DNA of 43,989 bases from Bacteroidetes bacterium HGW-Bacteroidetes-6. Its GTDB lineage: Bacteria > Bacteroidota > Bacteroidia > Bacteroidales > DTU049. The DNA lies in NCBI GenBank assembly GCA_002842495.1, contig PHDB01000027.1, positions 1 to 43,989 of the forward strand. The letters run 5' to 3'. Positions 32,115 to 41,430 of this stretch are shown piece after piece (position 1 is the first letter of the stretch; each line of letters opens with the position of its first letter). Below the pieces are notes generated by a model. It saw nothing but the letters and a program-made list of their open reading frames with translations. It did not search any database and was not told the DNA's origin. The position numbers and the translations under genes were made by a program.

Positions 32115-35100
32115 TTACAATCCGATAATCAGTTTATATAATCTTGCTGAGTCGTCGGTAGCTACAATCAAATAATAAACCCCTGATTCCAAAGGCGACA
32201 CATCCAATTCCCCATCGGCTACGAGCGTCTGTTTTAACACTACCTGACCAGCAGGGTTAGTAATCGTTATCTCTGATATCTGCCCCAAACCCGAAATAAA
32301 TATTTTATCGACTGCCGGATTGGGATAAACATTAACACCTTCTCCGTTATTTTCGTCCAAAGTGGCACAAACAACATAGGTCACAAATACTGTATCACCT
32401 CCTATGCAGCCATTTGCATCGGCAACCTGCACCGAATACGATTGAATACCTGCAGATGTAGATGAAACCGACAGCTCGTTAGTTGTTGAAGTCCCACCAA
32501 CCCATACGTATGAACTATAGCCCAATCCAGCATCGAGCAACAAAGATGTAAACAAACACATCGTTGTGTCGGCTCCCAAATTGGGTTGAGGGTTGTCTGC
32601 TATTGTCACTAAGTAGATAGTGCTGTCTTTGTCGCCGCAAGTATTCTCGACTACCAGTTTCACATTTTGACTACCTGTAGTAAATGAAACTGAAGGAAAA
32701 ATCTGCGAAGAAGATGCAGGTGACCCATTTTGGAAAGTCCACTCGTAAAAAGAAGCATTTTCAGAAAGGCTTCCGTCGAAAACAACAGGCACACCATTGC
32801 AACCAACCGGATTTGGCGACCACGAATAATCGGCCACCGGGGGCTGATCAACCACAATTGTGATTGAAGCATCGTCGGAGCAACTACCTGTTGTTCCAAC
32901 AACGGTGTAAGTTGTTGTAGTGGCAGGTGTTGCCGTTGGATTTGCCACTGCGGGATTGCTAAGACCTGTCGCTGGTGTCCATGCATATGTTCCTGCTCCA
33001 CTTGCCAGCAACAAAGCTGATCCGGATGGACAAATTGTATCGGCGCTGGTTGAAATGGCAATAGCGGGTGTTGCATTCACCGTCACAACAGTTGAGTCTA
33101 TATCGTAATATCCACAAGTATTGTATGCAACAAGGTATTGAGTGTAGCCTCCGGCAACATTATAAATCACCGAAGGATTGGCTTGCGATGTGGTATCGGT
33201 TGGTGATCCATTGAAATACCACTCGACATGTGTAGCATTTGTACTTCCAGCCGAAGAGAAGTTAACGGCATCACCAGAACAGATCGAAGGTGTTGTTGGC
33301 GACATGGATGCCGATACCGGAAATGTTGTTGCATAAAGATAAACATGAAAATTTTTCTCACTTGTAGAATAATTAACATAATCTTCCCATGTTCCACTTC
33401 CCATGGCATTGTATTCCCAAATTGTATTTGATCGGCCTGTCACACCGGCAATATCTTGGTTTGCTGCTAAAACAACAGTGTCACCTGCGGCCATCGTTAG
33501 TGTATATCCGATAAAAAAGTCGCCTACAGGCAAAGCTACATCACCGCCAAAGTCAACCCGGGTTGGATAAAAACCGGTTCCTGTTTGATTGTCTTCAATT
33601 TCCTGCAACAAAACGTTCTTTGAAGCAATAACAGCACCCGGACTACCGCCCGCTCCGGTTGCATCCCAAATAGTCGCTGTAATAAAAGCTGTTGAGCTGT
33701 TTGTCATCCCTTCCACGAAATAGTAATCAATGAAATGGATATAGGTTCCGACCGGATATGTATTGGTAAATTTATCGGCCCAACGAGTAATCTGATAGCC
33801 GTTATGTCCCCCAAAATAGCCATTCGGAGAAGCATATGAATAAATATAAATATTATCTCCTGGCTGCGTATTTGTTAACGTATCACAGCTATTTGCAGCC
33901 AATACATTTATATAAGCCGTTTTTGTTTCAGTATCCGTACCATTGCCATTGCTTACCTGAAGCGAAACAGTATATGTTCCCGGTGCCGCATAGGATACAT
34001 TAGGCGGATTCTGACCATTATAGGATGCCGGTGATCCGCCGGTAAACGTCCAGGTCCAGATTGTTGGATTGTATATACTTTGATCGGTAAAAGAAACCGA
34101 ACCTCCTGCAGAAATTGTTGTTACATTGGCAACAAAATCGGCCTGCGGTGCCCACGAAAGAGTTGACGAAATACACGACATTGCCGCCTGTGCATTGATT
34201 CGCCCTGCTCCGAGCTGATTGATATACGAAGGATTTTGAGTGTCTATATTAACACAGGAATTTTCGAGACATGTTTCGACATCTTCGGGCGAAAGGCCCG
34301 GATTTAGTGAAAGCATGAGGCCACAAAGGCCTGCAACCAACGGGCTGGCCATCGAGGTTCCCGACATATACCCATAGCTATTCCCTGGTAAAGTACTGTA
34401 AATTGAACTTCCGGGAGCAGAAACATCGACATCGGCACCATAATTCGAAAAACTCGATTTTGCATCGGTACTGGTAGTACTCGCAACACTGATTACATAA
34501 TTGTAAGACGATGGATAATGTGGTGTAGAAACATTATCGTTTCCGGCTGCAGCCACCAAAACACAACCATGGTTGTGAGCATAATTAATCACATTTTGTC
34601 CTGTTGCCGAGTAGGTTGTACCGCCCCAGGACATATTGATAACATCGGCTCCCGAATTGGCTGCATAAATAATGCCATCGTATCCATTGGTAACCGAAGT
34701 AGGACTCGAAGCATTGGTGGTCGATTTCACCGGAATTATGCGAATTCCATAGCCTATACTGGCAACTCCGCTGCTGTTGTTCGACCGGGCTCCTACTGTT
34801 CCGGCCACATGTGTTCCGTGATCGAAGCTGGTGTTGGGTGGACTGGGATCATTATCGCCATCTGCCACATCGTAACCATTGACATCGTCGATATAGCCAT
34901 TTCCATCATCATCAATACCATTAGAAGCAATTTCTCCCGGATTGACCCAAATGTTAGGCGATAAATCGCTGTGAGAATACTCAATGGCATTGTCAACAAC
35001 AGCCACCGTAACCGATGAACTTCCTGTTGAATAGTCCCAGGCGCTCCCAGCATTGATTTTGTATAACCCCCAAGCATAGGAACTATTGTAGTATGGATCG

Positions 35101-35501
35101 TTGGGTGTTACGATATCGGTATAGTACATCGGCACCTTTTCGGCATACTCAACAGCCGGATCGCTTGTTAGAATTTTCAACAGTTTATCTGCATTTGAAA
35201 TATCTTCGAACTCGACTTGGTACAAATTTTCCAATGGTTCATAATTCCTTGCCATGTAAAAAGGCCTGGACAGCTTGGAAATCTGGTAGACTGGCGCCAG
35301 TTTTTCAACAAAAGCAAGCGCTTTCAATGGCAAATTTGTCGGGTCGTCAAGCGATTTACCATCGAAAGAGACATGCCGATAAACAGGATAATCGGCTCGG
35401 ACTTTAATCCAAATCTTTCCATCCTGATATTGAGGCCGGTTATTCTGTGCAAACAAGCTCATGCTAAGCAACAACAACAACAATGCAATAGAATATTTCA
35501 T
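32115..35501 (-). CDS. T9SS-secreted subtilisin-like serine protease (S8)
   Basis: A 1128-residue product. A signal peptide (LLLLLLSMSLFAQ) and a propeptide-like segment to about residue 145 precede the peptidase S8 domain. Its triad is Asp170 (VAVVDNAIEYSH), His228 (DHGTHVAGT) and Ser383 (GTSMASPLVAG), with oxyanion Asn321 (AAAGND). The calcium-rich insert GIDDDGNGYIDDVNGYDVAD is typical of Bacteroidota subtilases. PKD-like domains follow (for example FTDQSIYNPTIWTWTFTGGS), and a T9SS sorting domain ends the protein (VYPNPAVDKI, NPAGQVVLK, LESGVYYLIV). It is predicted to be exported across the outer membrane to degrade extracellular protein. Confidence 0.93.
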   Translation of the reverse strand: MKYSIALLLLLLSMSLFAQNNRPQYQDGKIWIKVRADYPVYRHVSFDGKSLDDPTNLPLKALAFVEKLAPVYQISKLSRPFYMARNYEPLENLYQVEFEDISNADKLLKILTSDPAVEYAEKVPMYYTDIVTPNDPYYNSSYAWGLYKINAGSAWDYSTGSSSVTVAVVDNAIEYSHSDLSPNIWVNPGEIASNGIDDDGNGYIDDVNGYDVADGDNDPSPPNTSFDHGTHVAGTVGARSNNSSGVASIGYGIRIIPVKSTTNASSPTSVTNGYDGIIYAANSGADVINMSWGGTTYSATGQNVINYAHNHGCVLVAAAGNDNVSTPHYPSSYNYVISVASTTSTDAKSSFSNYGADVDVSAPGSSIYSTLPGNSYGYMSGTSMASPLVAGLCGLMLSLNPGLSPEDVETCLENSCVNIDTQNPSYINQLGAGRINAQAAMSCISSTLSWAPQADFVANVTTISAGGSVSFTDQSIYNPTIWTWTFTGGSPASYNGQNPPNVSYAAPGTYTVSLQVSNGNGTDTETKTAYINVLAANSCDTLTNTQPGDNIYIYSYASPNGYFGGHNGYQITRWADKFTNTYPVGTYIHFIDYYFVEGMTNSSTAFITATIWDATGAGGSPGAVIASKNVLLQEIEDNQTGTGFYPTRVDFGGDVALPVGDFFIGYTLTMAAGDTVVLAANQDIAGVTGRSNTIWEYNAMGSGTWEDYVNYSTSEKNFHVYLYATTFPVSASMSPTTPSICSGDAVNFSSAGSTNATHVEWYFNGSPTDTTSQANPSVIYNVAGGYTQYLVAYNTCGYYDIDSTVVTVNATPAIAISTSADTICPSGSALLLASGAGTYAWTPATGLSNPAVANPTATPATTTTYTVVGTTGSCSDDASITIVVDQPPVADYSWSPNPVGCNGVPVVFDGSLSENASFYEWTFQNGSPASSSQIFPSVSFTTGSQNVKLVVENTCGDKDSTIYLVTIADNPQPNLGADTTMCLFTSLLLDAGLGYSSYVWVGGTSTTNELSVSSTSAGIQSYSVQVADANGCIGGDTVFVTYVVCATLDENNGEGVNVYPNPAVDKIFISGLGQISEITITNPAGQVVLKQTLVADGELDVSPLESGVYYLIVATDDSARLYKLIIGL

Positions 35502-35633
35502 GACGATATTATTTGGTTCGACAAAAGTTTCACAATAATAAGACTAATTTTCTAAACAAAGGTTAATCAAGTTTTCATTTTCATCATTCTACTCAACTTG
35601 CAAAACAGTACAACTTATTTTCAGCACAAACAG

Positions 35634-35668
35634 CTCATTAATATGAAACACTATTCCATATTAATGAG
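35634..35668. repeat. Perfect 12-13 bp inverted repeat
   Basis: CTCATTAATATG (35634-35645) and CATATTAATGAG (35657-35668) pair completely around an 11-base loop, one base pair longer if the flanking G and C are counted. It follows the small gene ending at 35718 on the minus strand but has no T run, so it is a weak terminator, an mRNA-stabilising hairpin or a repeat. Confidence 0.6.
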
Positions 35669-35717
35669 CCTGCATTAGTTTCAAAAAGCTCTAAAGGAAA
35701 CGACCTTTTTCAGGTTT

Positions 35718-35894
35718 CTATCTTACTCTCTTACGTTTGCGAAGTCCGGCCGAATTCATATTTTCGGCAGCCTCAGCATGGTAAACCCTTTTCCACAATT
35801 CGTATTCTCTTTCTGAAAGCTGTTTTGCAAGATAAGCGTTTTCCAACTTTTTGAGTTTATCGTCTAAGCTTTCTCTGTTTTCAATAAAAATCAT
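35718..35894 (-). CDS. Small hypothetical protein
   Basis: A 58-residue product, charged and mostly helical (SLDDKLKKLENAYLAKQLSE), with a very basic end (LRKRKRVR). The frame is open to 35930; I use ATG 35894 because a Shine-Dalgarno-like GGGAGG stands about 6 bp before it. A TATTTTTG box lies further upstream. No family is recognised. A real gene is plausible but not proven. Confidence 0.5.
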   Translation of the reverse strand: MIFIENRESLDDKLKKLENAYLAKQLSEREYELWKRVYHAEAAENMNSAGLRKRKRVR

Positions 35895-35949
35895 AATTCC
35901 CTCCCTTAATAATTGGCAAATTGACGACAATAATCGCTAATTCGAACTG

Positions 35950-35957
35950 CAAAAATA
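35950..35957 (-). promoter_or_regulatory. -7 promoter box for the small gene
   Basis: TATTTTTG on the minus strand, 55 bp before ATG 35894. Confidence 0.45.
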
Positions 35958-36141
35958 CAAACTTTATCCAAACAAGCAAGTTCCATTTCAAACAATAATT
36001 AACAGAGTTTGACTAAATAAATATTTTGCTGATGTGATAATGAAAATAATGTTTTAGTGTACAGTATGTAATAATACTACCAAAAAAACAATTGTCACAC
36101 GTGAATTGAATAAATATGTTGTTTATGAATATAAAAAGCAA

Positions 36142-37029
36142 CTAGTCCGCCTCTATCCGTATCGTAAAATGCAAGAAAAGAAACGAAACAAATGTCGGAA
36201 GCGCTGTAAAATGATCCGATTCGCAAACTTTCAGATAATCTGTCTCTATTGCCTTGCTGTTTGCTTTTCTAAATCTCCTTAAAAACTCTTTCAAGTCACC
36301 GACCATTCGCTTGGTTTCGTTGGCGCCAATCGCAAAATGAGCAACCAGTTTTTTGTTTTTGCTTACTGGCAGTTCTTTTCCCAAAAATTGAAACATATAA
36401 TCATTGTCCCACCACAACGAAGGGCTAAAGATGAAATATTGCTGAAAAAGATCGGGTCGTTTTACCAAAGCATATGTTGCAAACAAGCCCCCAAGAGAGT
36501 GCCCTGTTAAACTTTTATTCGTATTTGTTTTGAATTTTTTATCAACAAAAGGGATGATTTCGTTTTCAATTACGTCTAAAAAGGAGTCGGCACCTCCACT
36601 TTTCACAACGCAGTTGTAAAGCTTACTCATCGAAGAATCGGCCTCGGACATTACCGATGGTGTATAATCGCGAGTACGATGAACGATGTCGTAGGTAAAA
36701 TCGGGCACCTGATAGCCAATAGCAACAATGATAAGCGGCTGCAAAGCTCCTGCTTTATTCATGGTATTATATTCTGCAACAGCCAACGGAAACCATATAT
36801 TTCCGTCCAGAAAATAAACAACCGGATAACGAATGGAATCGTTCTCGTTATAGTCTTTTGGTAACGCAACATTGATTTGATAATCGGTTGAATTAACCTT
36901 GGAAATTAATCTATAAACATAGGAATTTGTCGGTGAAATTGTTCTGATTGAATCTTGTGCAACTATTTTTTTTGCAAAAAAACAACAGCCCAAAACACCC
37001 AAAACAACAAAAAATGTAAAATACCTCAT
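36142..37029 (-). CDS. Secreted alpha/beta-hydrolase esterase (esterase D-like)
   Basis: A 295-residue product with a signal peptide (FFVVLGVLGCCFFAKKIVAQ). The family fits the esterase D/enterochelin-esterase-like hydrolases: YPVVYFLDGNIWF near the N-terminus, the RTRDYTP loop, nucleophile Ser in TGHSLGGLFATYAL, SPSLWWDN and the late catalytic His in ESDHFTALP. The ATG overlaps the stop of the GH18 gene by one base (TGATG), a strong sign of translational coupling. A role in removing acyl groups from the polymer that the GH18 enzyme cuts is a reasonable guess, not shown. Confidence 0.85.
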   Translation of the reverse strand: MRYFTFFVVLGVLGCCFFAKKIVAQDSIRTISPTNSYVYRLISKVNSTDYQINVALPKDYNENDSIRYPVVYFLDGNIWFPLAVAEYNTMNKAGALQPLIIVAIGYQVPDFTYDIVHRTRDYTPSVMSEADSSMSKLYNCVVKSGGADSFLDVIENEIIPFVDKKFKTNTNKSLTGHSLGGLFATYALVKRPDLFQQYFIFSPSLWWDNDYMFQFLGKELPVSKNKKLVAHFAIGANETKRMVGDLKEFLRRFRKANSKAIETDYLKVCESDHFTALPTFVSFLFLHFTIRIEAD

Positions 37030-39956
37030 CAGCGTTTCATAATTAATGTTCTTTCTGTCGTTTTACCGAACAATTCGAGCATATACAACCCCGAATTCAG
37101 CATACTTACATCCACAATAACATTTCCATTGCATTGCTGCTGAAGTAAAATTTTTCCGTCAGTTGAAAACAATGTTAAAGTATAAGTGTTACTGCCAACG
37201 CAATTCACATGCAATTCATTCTCAACCGGGTTGGGAAATGTAATAAAATCCACTTTGTTGTAATCTTGATTTCCTGTAATCGCAAAAACTGCAATTCCAT
37301 CGGAACACGTGGTATCGGAATGCAAACCAGCCCCATTCACAGCATAAACGTAGGTATAGTAAAAGCCATCGACACCAAAAACACCCAAAACCGAAAAAGT
37401 ATCAGTAGCATTGGTAAAAGCAAACATACTATCGGTTCCACAGCTAAGTCCAAAATCAAAATAATACGCTGAAACACCGCTATTGGTGTCGAAGGTTGCC
37501 GCACATCGGGCATTATTGAAACTAGTCCCCGCATAGTACAAAGTATCGTAATCGCCAAAGCCATTATCGAAATCATTAACCCATGCCGGAGCCAATGGAG
37601 GCGTGTAATCGATATTCACATTTTCGGTTGCAACAGCACTAAATAAATTGGCCTGATCAAGTACAATCGATTTAATTCGGCACGAAGGTGTTAATGGGTT
37701 GGGATTCTGCCACTGAACCATATTCATCGAATCGGAACCTACGGTAACTGTTTCGTTTCCCGAGCGACTTCGGTACACTTTCACATCGTCGTACCAGGCC
37801 TTGCTGTTCCCAACACGCAGCGAGAACCCCGTACCCGATTTTAGTGGAGTTGCATCGACCCACGACGACACCAGCTCATTATTTACCCATGCAGCATTGT
37901 AGCCCGTTGAAGGATTGTAGAGCACTTTGATATCGTACCAAACCCCTGCCGAAAAAGCATACGCAACATCGGTTTGCAAAGTGTAAGTATTGTTTATATA
38001 CTCGTACAATTGAATTCGTTGATTGTCGAGCCTGAAATATGCCATATAATTATTTTCGCGATTGCTTTGCGAAACATCGCTGCAAAAATAATGAATCCCA
38101 GCACGCCTGTTGGCGGTGGCATCGCCAGCCCCAAACTGCAGCTGGTAGTGATACAACCACACCGAGCTGCTATCCTGCATTAACTGTACAGCATAATTGG
38201 TATTCGAAAGCGATGAATCGATTTGTAACAGATGTCCGGTATTCCAACTCCATGTTCCCAGATAACTTGTCCATTCAGCAGGTAAATTGGCGTTGAAATT
38301 TTCGTTCAAAAATCCCACCCTGGCATTTCCTTTCCAGTCATTTCCGTTTAAATTGAGCACTTGCCAAAACGAATTATTCAAAGCCACATTATCCACATCG
38401 ATAAATGAAACTGTAAAACTATCTGTTTTCCAGCCCGGAAGCGCATCGATAGCTGTTGTTGGAGGTATATTATCGGAGCTGCAATTCCATATAGCTGTCC
38501 AACCCGCATGTTGCGTAGCCCCATCGCTATGAAATCGTAGTGTCAAAGCGCTTCCTGAAGAATTGATTGTTCCTGGCGTATTGGTACTGCTATAAGCACC
38601 TATCAATCCTGATGAAGTTGAATATCCGTCATAAATCCACAACGAATCGTAATTTGCCTCAAGATCGAATGCCGAAAAGTCGAGACTCACTCCTGTTGCA
38701 CCCGACGGAGCAATGGTGTAAACAAAATCTTCGTTGGCATAATGAGCATAATTTGGCCCCCCTAAATCCCAAATAGTGTCGGAGCAAGGAACAACGGCAC
38801 AATTGCTAAATTTCTGTGCAATCAAATCCCAAAAATCGGAGTAACCATTATCGTATCCCAATGCCCAAATGCCAATTCCTCCTATATCACGAATATTGAT
38901 CAGGTCGAACCTGCGCCCCATAGCCCGCACATCATCAACCCAACATTGATAATTCAACCCAGCACTATTAAAAGACCAATAGTTCGACAGACTGTTGGGC
39001 TCCCAGTATTTATTTGCATTCGAATAAAACCCCGTCGAATTATTCATCACTGTTGCATATGTCTTCGAAGTTCCTGTGGCTAATGTTGAAGAGGGTATTG
39101 TTAAAGCGCTGGTTTGCCATTGAAAGCCATAATACGGCACTGCCATAAGAAGTTTAGATGGAGTCACCCCTCCATTCAAATAATATGTTACTGTTTTTGA
39201 GTAATTAATGCTTGTCGGAGACTCAAAAGCGTAAAGCGGATCGGTAGGACCAGCCGTAGGACTTCCACCATAATAGTAATCGTAGCCCATCACAATAAAC
39301 AAATCGACGTACGGATTGAGTGCAGGTAAGTCCCATGTCCCCCCCCAATCAACTGCTGGCATAGCAATAGTAAGCTCTGCACCGGGAATGCGCGTATGAA
39401 GCGAGTCTGCAATCCGTTTTACAAATGTTGTCAGGGCCGTTTTGTGAGTACTGCTCACGCCTTCGAAGTCGAGATTAATTCCGTCTGCATTGCGAGCCTG
39501 AACAGCATTGATAAGATTTGTAATCAGATTTGTTTGTGCTGTTGTGCTGCCAAAAAAAGTAGTGTGATCGGTCGAGTTGAACATCGTCACACATAAATGC
39601 ACCTTGGTTCCGTGTGCTTGTGCAGAATCCACAACCGGTGAAGTTAAAAAACCATTTGTTGCAGTAATGGCTCCCGTGGAAGCGTTAAACTCATAATTAA
39701 AATAGCAAAGATCCGAGAGAAGATTCCACTGATAATTATTTGCCACGCTACTACCCACCCACGAAGGATGCCATCCAAAAACCCGCTTATCAAGAATGCA
39801 CGATGAATTTGTAATCGACTTCGGCTGTACACCTGTTGTATCAGAGAATGCGTGATTAGCATAATACTCCCGTTCGATTTGATGAATAGACGGATGCTCT
39901 TGCGCTGAAATCCCCAATGCGCATATCAAAGCCATAAAAACACAAGTTAACCTCAT
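37029..39956 (-). CDS. T9SS-secreted GH18 chitinase-like protein with CUB domain
   Basis: A 975-residue product: signal peptide (MALICALGISAQ), a GH18 domain (about 55-385), a CUB domain (about 391-500: CSDTIWDLGG, NYDSLWIYDG, LTLRFHSDG), a laminin-G/concanavalin-like part (about 560-720), and a T9SS sorting domain at the end (FITFPNPVENELHV, LNSGLYMLEL). The GH18 motif is complete as DGINLDFE with catalytic Glu165, preceded by the substrate strand LCVTMFN and followed by IAMPAVDWGG and FIVMGYDYYYGG. It probably cuts chitin or another GlcNAc polymer outside the cell. It is cotranscribed with the esterase. Confidence 0.9.
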   Translation of the reverse strand: MRLTCVFMALICALGISAQEHPSIHQIEREYYANHAFSDTTGVQPKSITNSSCILDKRVFGWHPSWVGSSVANNYQWNLLSDLCYFNYEFNASTGAITATNGFLTSPVVDSAQAHGTKVHLCVTMFNSTDHTTFFGSTTAQTNLITNLINAVQARNADGINLDFEGVSSTHKTALTTFVKRIADSLHTRIPGAELTIAMPAVDWGGTWDLPALNPYVDLFIVMGYDYYYGGSPTAGPTDPLYAFESPTSINYSKTVTYYLNGGVTPSKLLMAVPYYGFQWQTSALTIPSSTLATGTSKTYATVMNNSTGFYSNANKYWEPNSLSNYWSFNSAGLNYQCWVDDVRAMGRRFDLINIRDIGGIGIWALGYDNGYSDFWDLIAQKFSNCAVVPCSDTIWDLGGPNYAHYANEDFVYTIAPSGATGVSLDFSAFDLEANYDSLWIYDGYSTSSGLIGAYSSTNTPGTINSSGSALTLRFHSDGATQHAGWTAIWNCSSDNIPPTTAIDALPGWKTDSFTVSFIDVDNVALNNSFWQVLNLNGNDWKGNARVGFLNENFNANLPAEWTSYLGTWSWNTGHLLQIDSSLSNTNYAVQLMQDSSSVWLYHYQLQFGAGDATANRRAGIHYFCSDVSQSNRENNYMAYFRLDNQRIQLYEYINNTYTLQTDVAYAFSAGVWYDIKVLYNPSTGYNAAWVNNELVSSWVDATPLKSGTGFSLRVGNSKAWYDDVKVYRSRSGNETVTVGSDSMNMVQWQNPNPLTPSCRIKSIVLDQANLFSAVATENVNIDYTPPLAPAWVNDFDNGFGDYDTLYYAGTSFNNARCAATFDTNSGVSAYYFDFGLSCGTDSMFAFTNATDTFSVLGVFGVDGFYYTYVYAVNGAGLHSDTTCSDGIAVFAITGNQDYNKVDFITFPNPVENELHVNCVGSNTYTLTLFSTDGKILLQQQCNGNVIVDVSMLNSGLYMLELFGKTTERTLIMKR

Positions 39957-39967
39957 ATTTTTTTTGA

Positions 39968-39975
39968 CAAAGATA
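39968..39975 (-). promoter_or_regulatory. -7 promoter box for the GH18-esterase operon
   Basis: TATCTTTG on the minus strand, 11 bp before ATG 39956. Confidence 0.6.
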
Positions 39976-40102
39976 CACTATTAGCGTAAAATATATTTTG
40001 GTCTCATTCACAATCATAATAGAGCCTATTTGGCAAAAAGAGCTTTAGCACTCATTAACAAAAGCAAAAACATGATGCTTGCGTCGCTCCAAAGTAATAT
40101 TG

Positions 40103-40110
40103 TATTTTTG
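40103..40110 (+). promoter_or_regulatory. -7 promoter box for the GT4-like gene
   Basis: TATTTTTG, 21 bp before GTG 40132. It lies inside the longest open frame and sets the start downstream of it. Confidence 0.6.
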
Positions 40111-40131
40111 CATCGCTCAATTCGAAATTTT

Positions 40132-41238
40132 GTGAAGAAGATTCTTGTCCTGTGTCCATATCCTGAAAATTGTGCTCCAAGCCAGCGATTAAAATACGAA
40201 CAGTATTTCGATTCATTCCGCCAAGCTGGATATCAGGTGAAAACTTCTTCGTTTGTAAATAAGCGTTTTTGGAAAATCATTTACAAACATGGCTTATGGC
40301 TTTCGAAAGCCTGCTTCACTTTTACAGGCTATGTTAAAAGAATTTACGATTTATTCCGAATCCGTCGTTTCGATGTGGTATATATCCACCTGTGGGTAAC
40401 ACCTCTGGGCCTTCCGGTTTTTGAATGGCTGGTAAGATTGCTTGCCCGGAGCGTGATTTACGATATCGATGACATGATATTTCTGGGACATTCCAGCAAT
40501 GCCAACCGTTTGCTTCAGGGACTCAAGGGCAGAAAAAAGATTATCTTCCTGATGAAATCGTCCGACAGCGTAATCACAAGCACACCCGCACTAGAAACAT
40601 TTGCCCGCAACCATAATAAAAACGTAACCGATATTCCGGCAACCCTGAATACCTGTGGCTTTGATGCAAAAACCGAATATAGTATTCAGGGTTCTGTGGT
40701 TTTAGGTTATAGTGGAAGCCACAGTACATCGAAATATTTACACTCGATTGAGCCCGCTTTCGAAAAATTGCTGCAAATAAAAACCTTTGAATTTGTGGTC
40801 TTTGTGGTTGGTGATAGCCGTTTCCGATTCAGCAATCCGGATATTCCGGTTGAAGCGAAAGACTGGACCCTCGCCGACGAACACGCCGACCTCATGCGCA
40901 TGGACATTGGTCTATATCCGCTCACCGACGAGCCATGGGTATATGGCAAACGTGGGGGAAAAGCTCTTTTGTATATGGGAGCAGGATTACCTGTGATTGC
41001 AACCGCAATTGGAACCAATTTCGATACATTTCAGGATGGGGAAAATGGCTTTTTGGTTGGGGTAACAGACATGGAAGACTGGGTCAGCAAAATCGTCATG
41101 CTAGCTCACGACGAAAATCTTCGTAGAAAAACCGGAGTGGCTGCACGCGAAGCGCTGGAAAAGAATTTTTCGGTTGAAGCCAACAAAGACAAGTATCTGA
41201 AAGTAATTGCTTCTATTACAAAAAGAAAAGATCGATAA
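40132..41238 (+). CDS. GT-B fold glycosyltransferase (family 4-like)
   Basis: A 368-residue protein. The N-terminus (M)KKILVLCPYPENCAPSQRL is the usual first strand and loop of GT-B enzymes. VIYDIDDMIFLG, VVLGYSGSHSTSKYL and KALLYMGAGLPVIATAIGTN, with DGENGFLV behind, give the donor-binding half. It should transfer a sugar from a nucleotide donor in the cytoplasm, likely for a surface polysaccharide. The frame is open to 40030, but the promoter box at 40103-40110 is inside that extension, so I use GTG 40132. Confidence 0.87.
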   Translation: MKKILVLCPYPENCAPSQRLKYEQYFDSFRQAGYQVKTSSFVNKRFWKIIYKHGLWLSKACFTFTGYVKRIYDLFRIRRFDVVYIHLWVTPLGLPVFEWLVRLLARSVIYDIDDMIFLGHSSNANRLLQGLKGRKKIIFLMKSSDSVITSTPALETFARNHNKNVTDIPATLNTCGFDAKTEYSIQGSVVLGYSGSHSTSKYLHSIEPAFEKLLQIKTFEFVVFVVGDSRFRFSNPDIPVEAKDWTLADEHADLMRMDIGLYPLTDEPWVYGKRGGKALLYMGAGLPVIATAIGTNFDTFQDGENGFLVGVTDMEDWVSKIVMLAHDENLRRKTGVAAREALEKNFSVEANKDKYLKVIASITKRKDR

Positions 41239-41332
41239 ATTTTTTAGCCAAAAATATTCACGATAGCAGACTCAGAAGCAGTACTTTGCAATAAATAGTG
41301 ATTTTTGTTGTTTTTTTCAATACAAAATTTAT

Positions 41333-41340
41333 TATATTTG
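41333..41340 (+). promoter_or_regulatory. -7 promoter box for the DUF2795 gene
   Basis: TATATTTG, 90 bp before ATG 41431, which leaves a leader of about 85 bases with predicted structure. Confidence 0.6.
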
Positions 41341-41346
41341 CCGACT

Positions 41347-41391
41347 TTTTTCGACAAAGTGTCTAAGAAAGTCGAAAAACTTGTTTTTTCG
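41347..41391 (+). promoter_or_regulatory. Leader with two mutually exclusive hairpins
   Basis: TTTTTCGAC (41347-41355) pairs with GTCGAAAAA (41371-41379). The same segment, CGAAAAAC (41373-41380), can instead pair with GTTTTTTCG (41383-41391). The two stems cannot form at once, as in attenuators and RNA switches or thermometers. Confidence 0.4.
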
Positions 41392-41430
41392 TTTGAAATG
41401 TCTAATTTTTGCAACAAAACGGAGGTTTTT

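Noticed and set aside
34518..34964. Plus-strand 148-codon frame inside the protease gene
   Set aside because: It is the antisense shadow of a well-supported S8 catalytic domain, with a low-complexity composition typical of shadows.
41305..41430. 42-residue extension of the DUF2795 protein
   Set aside because: It begins upstream of the TATATTTG promoter box and covers the structured leader; the GGAGG site points to ATG 41431.
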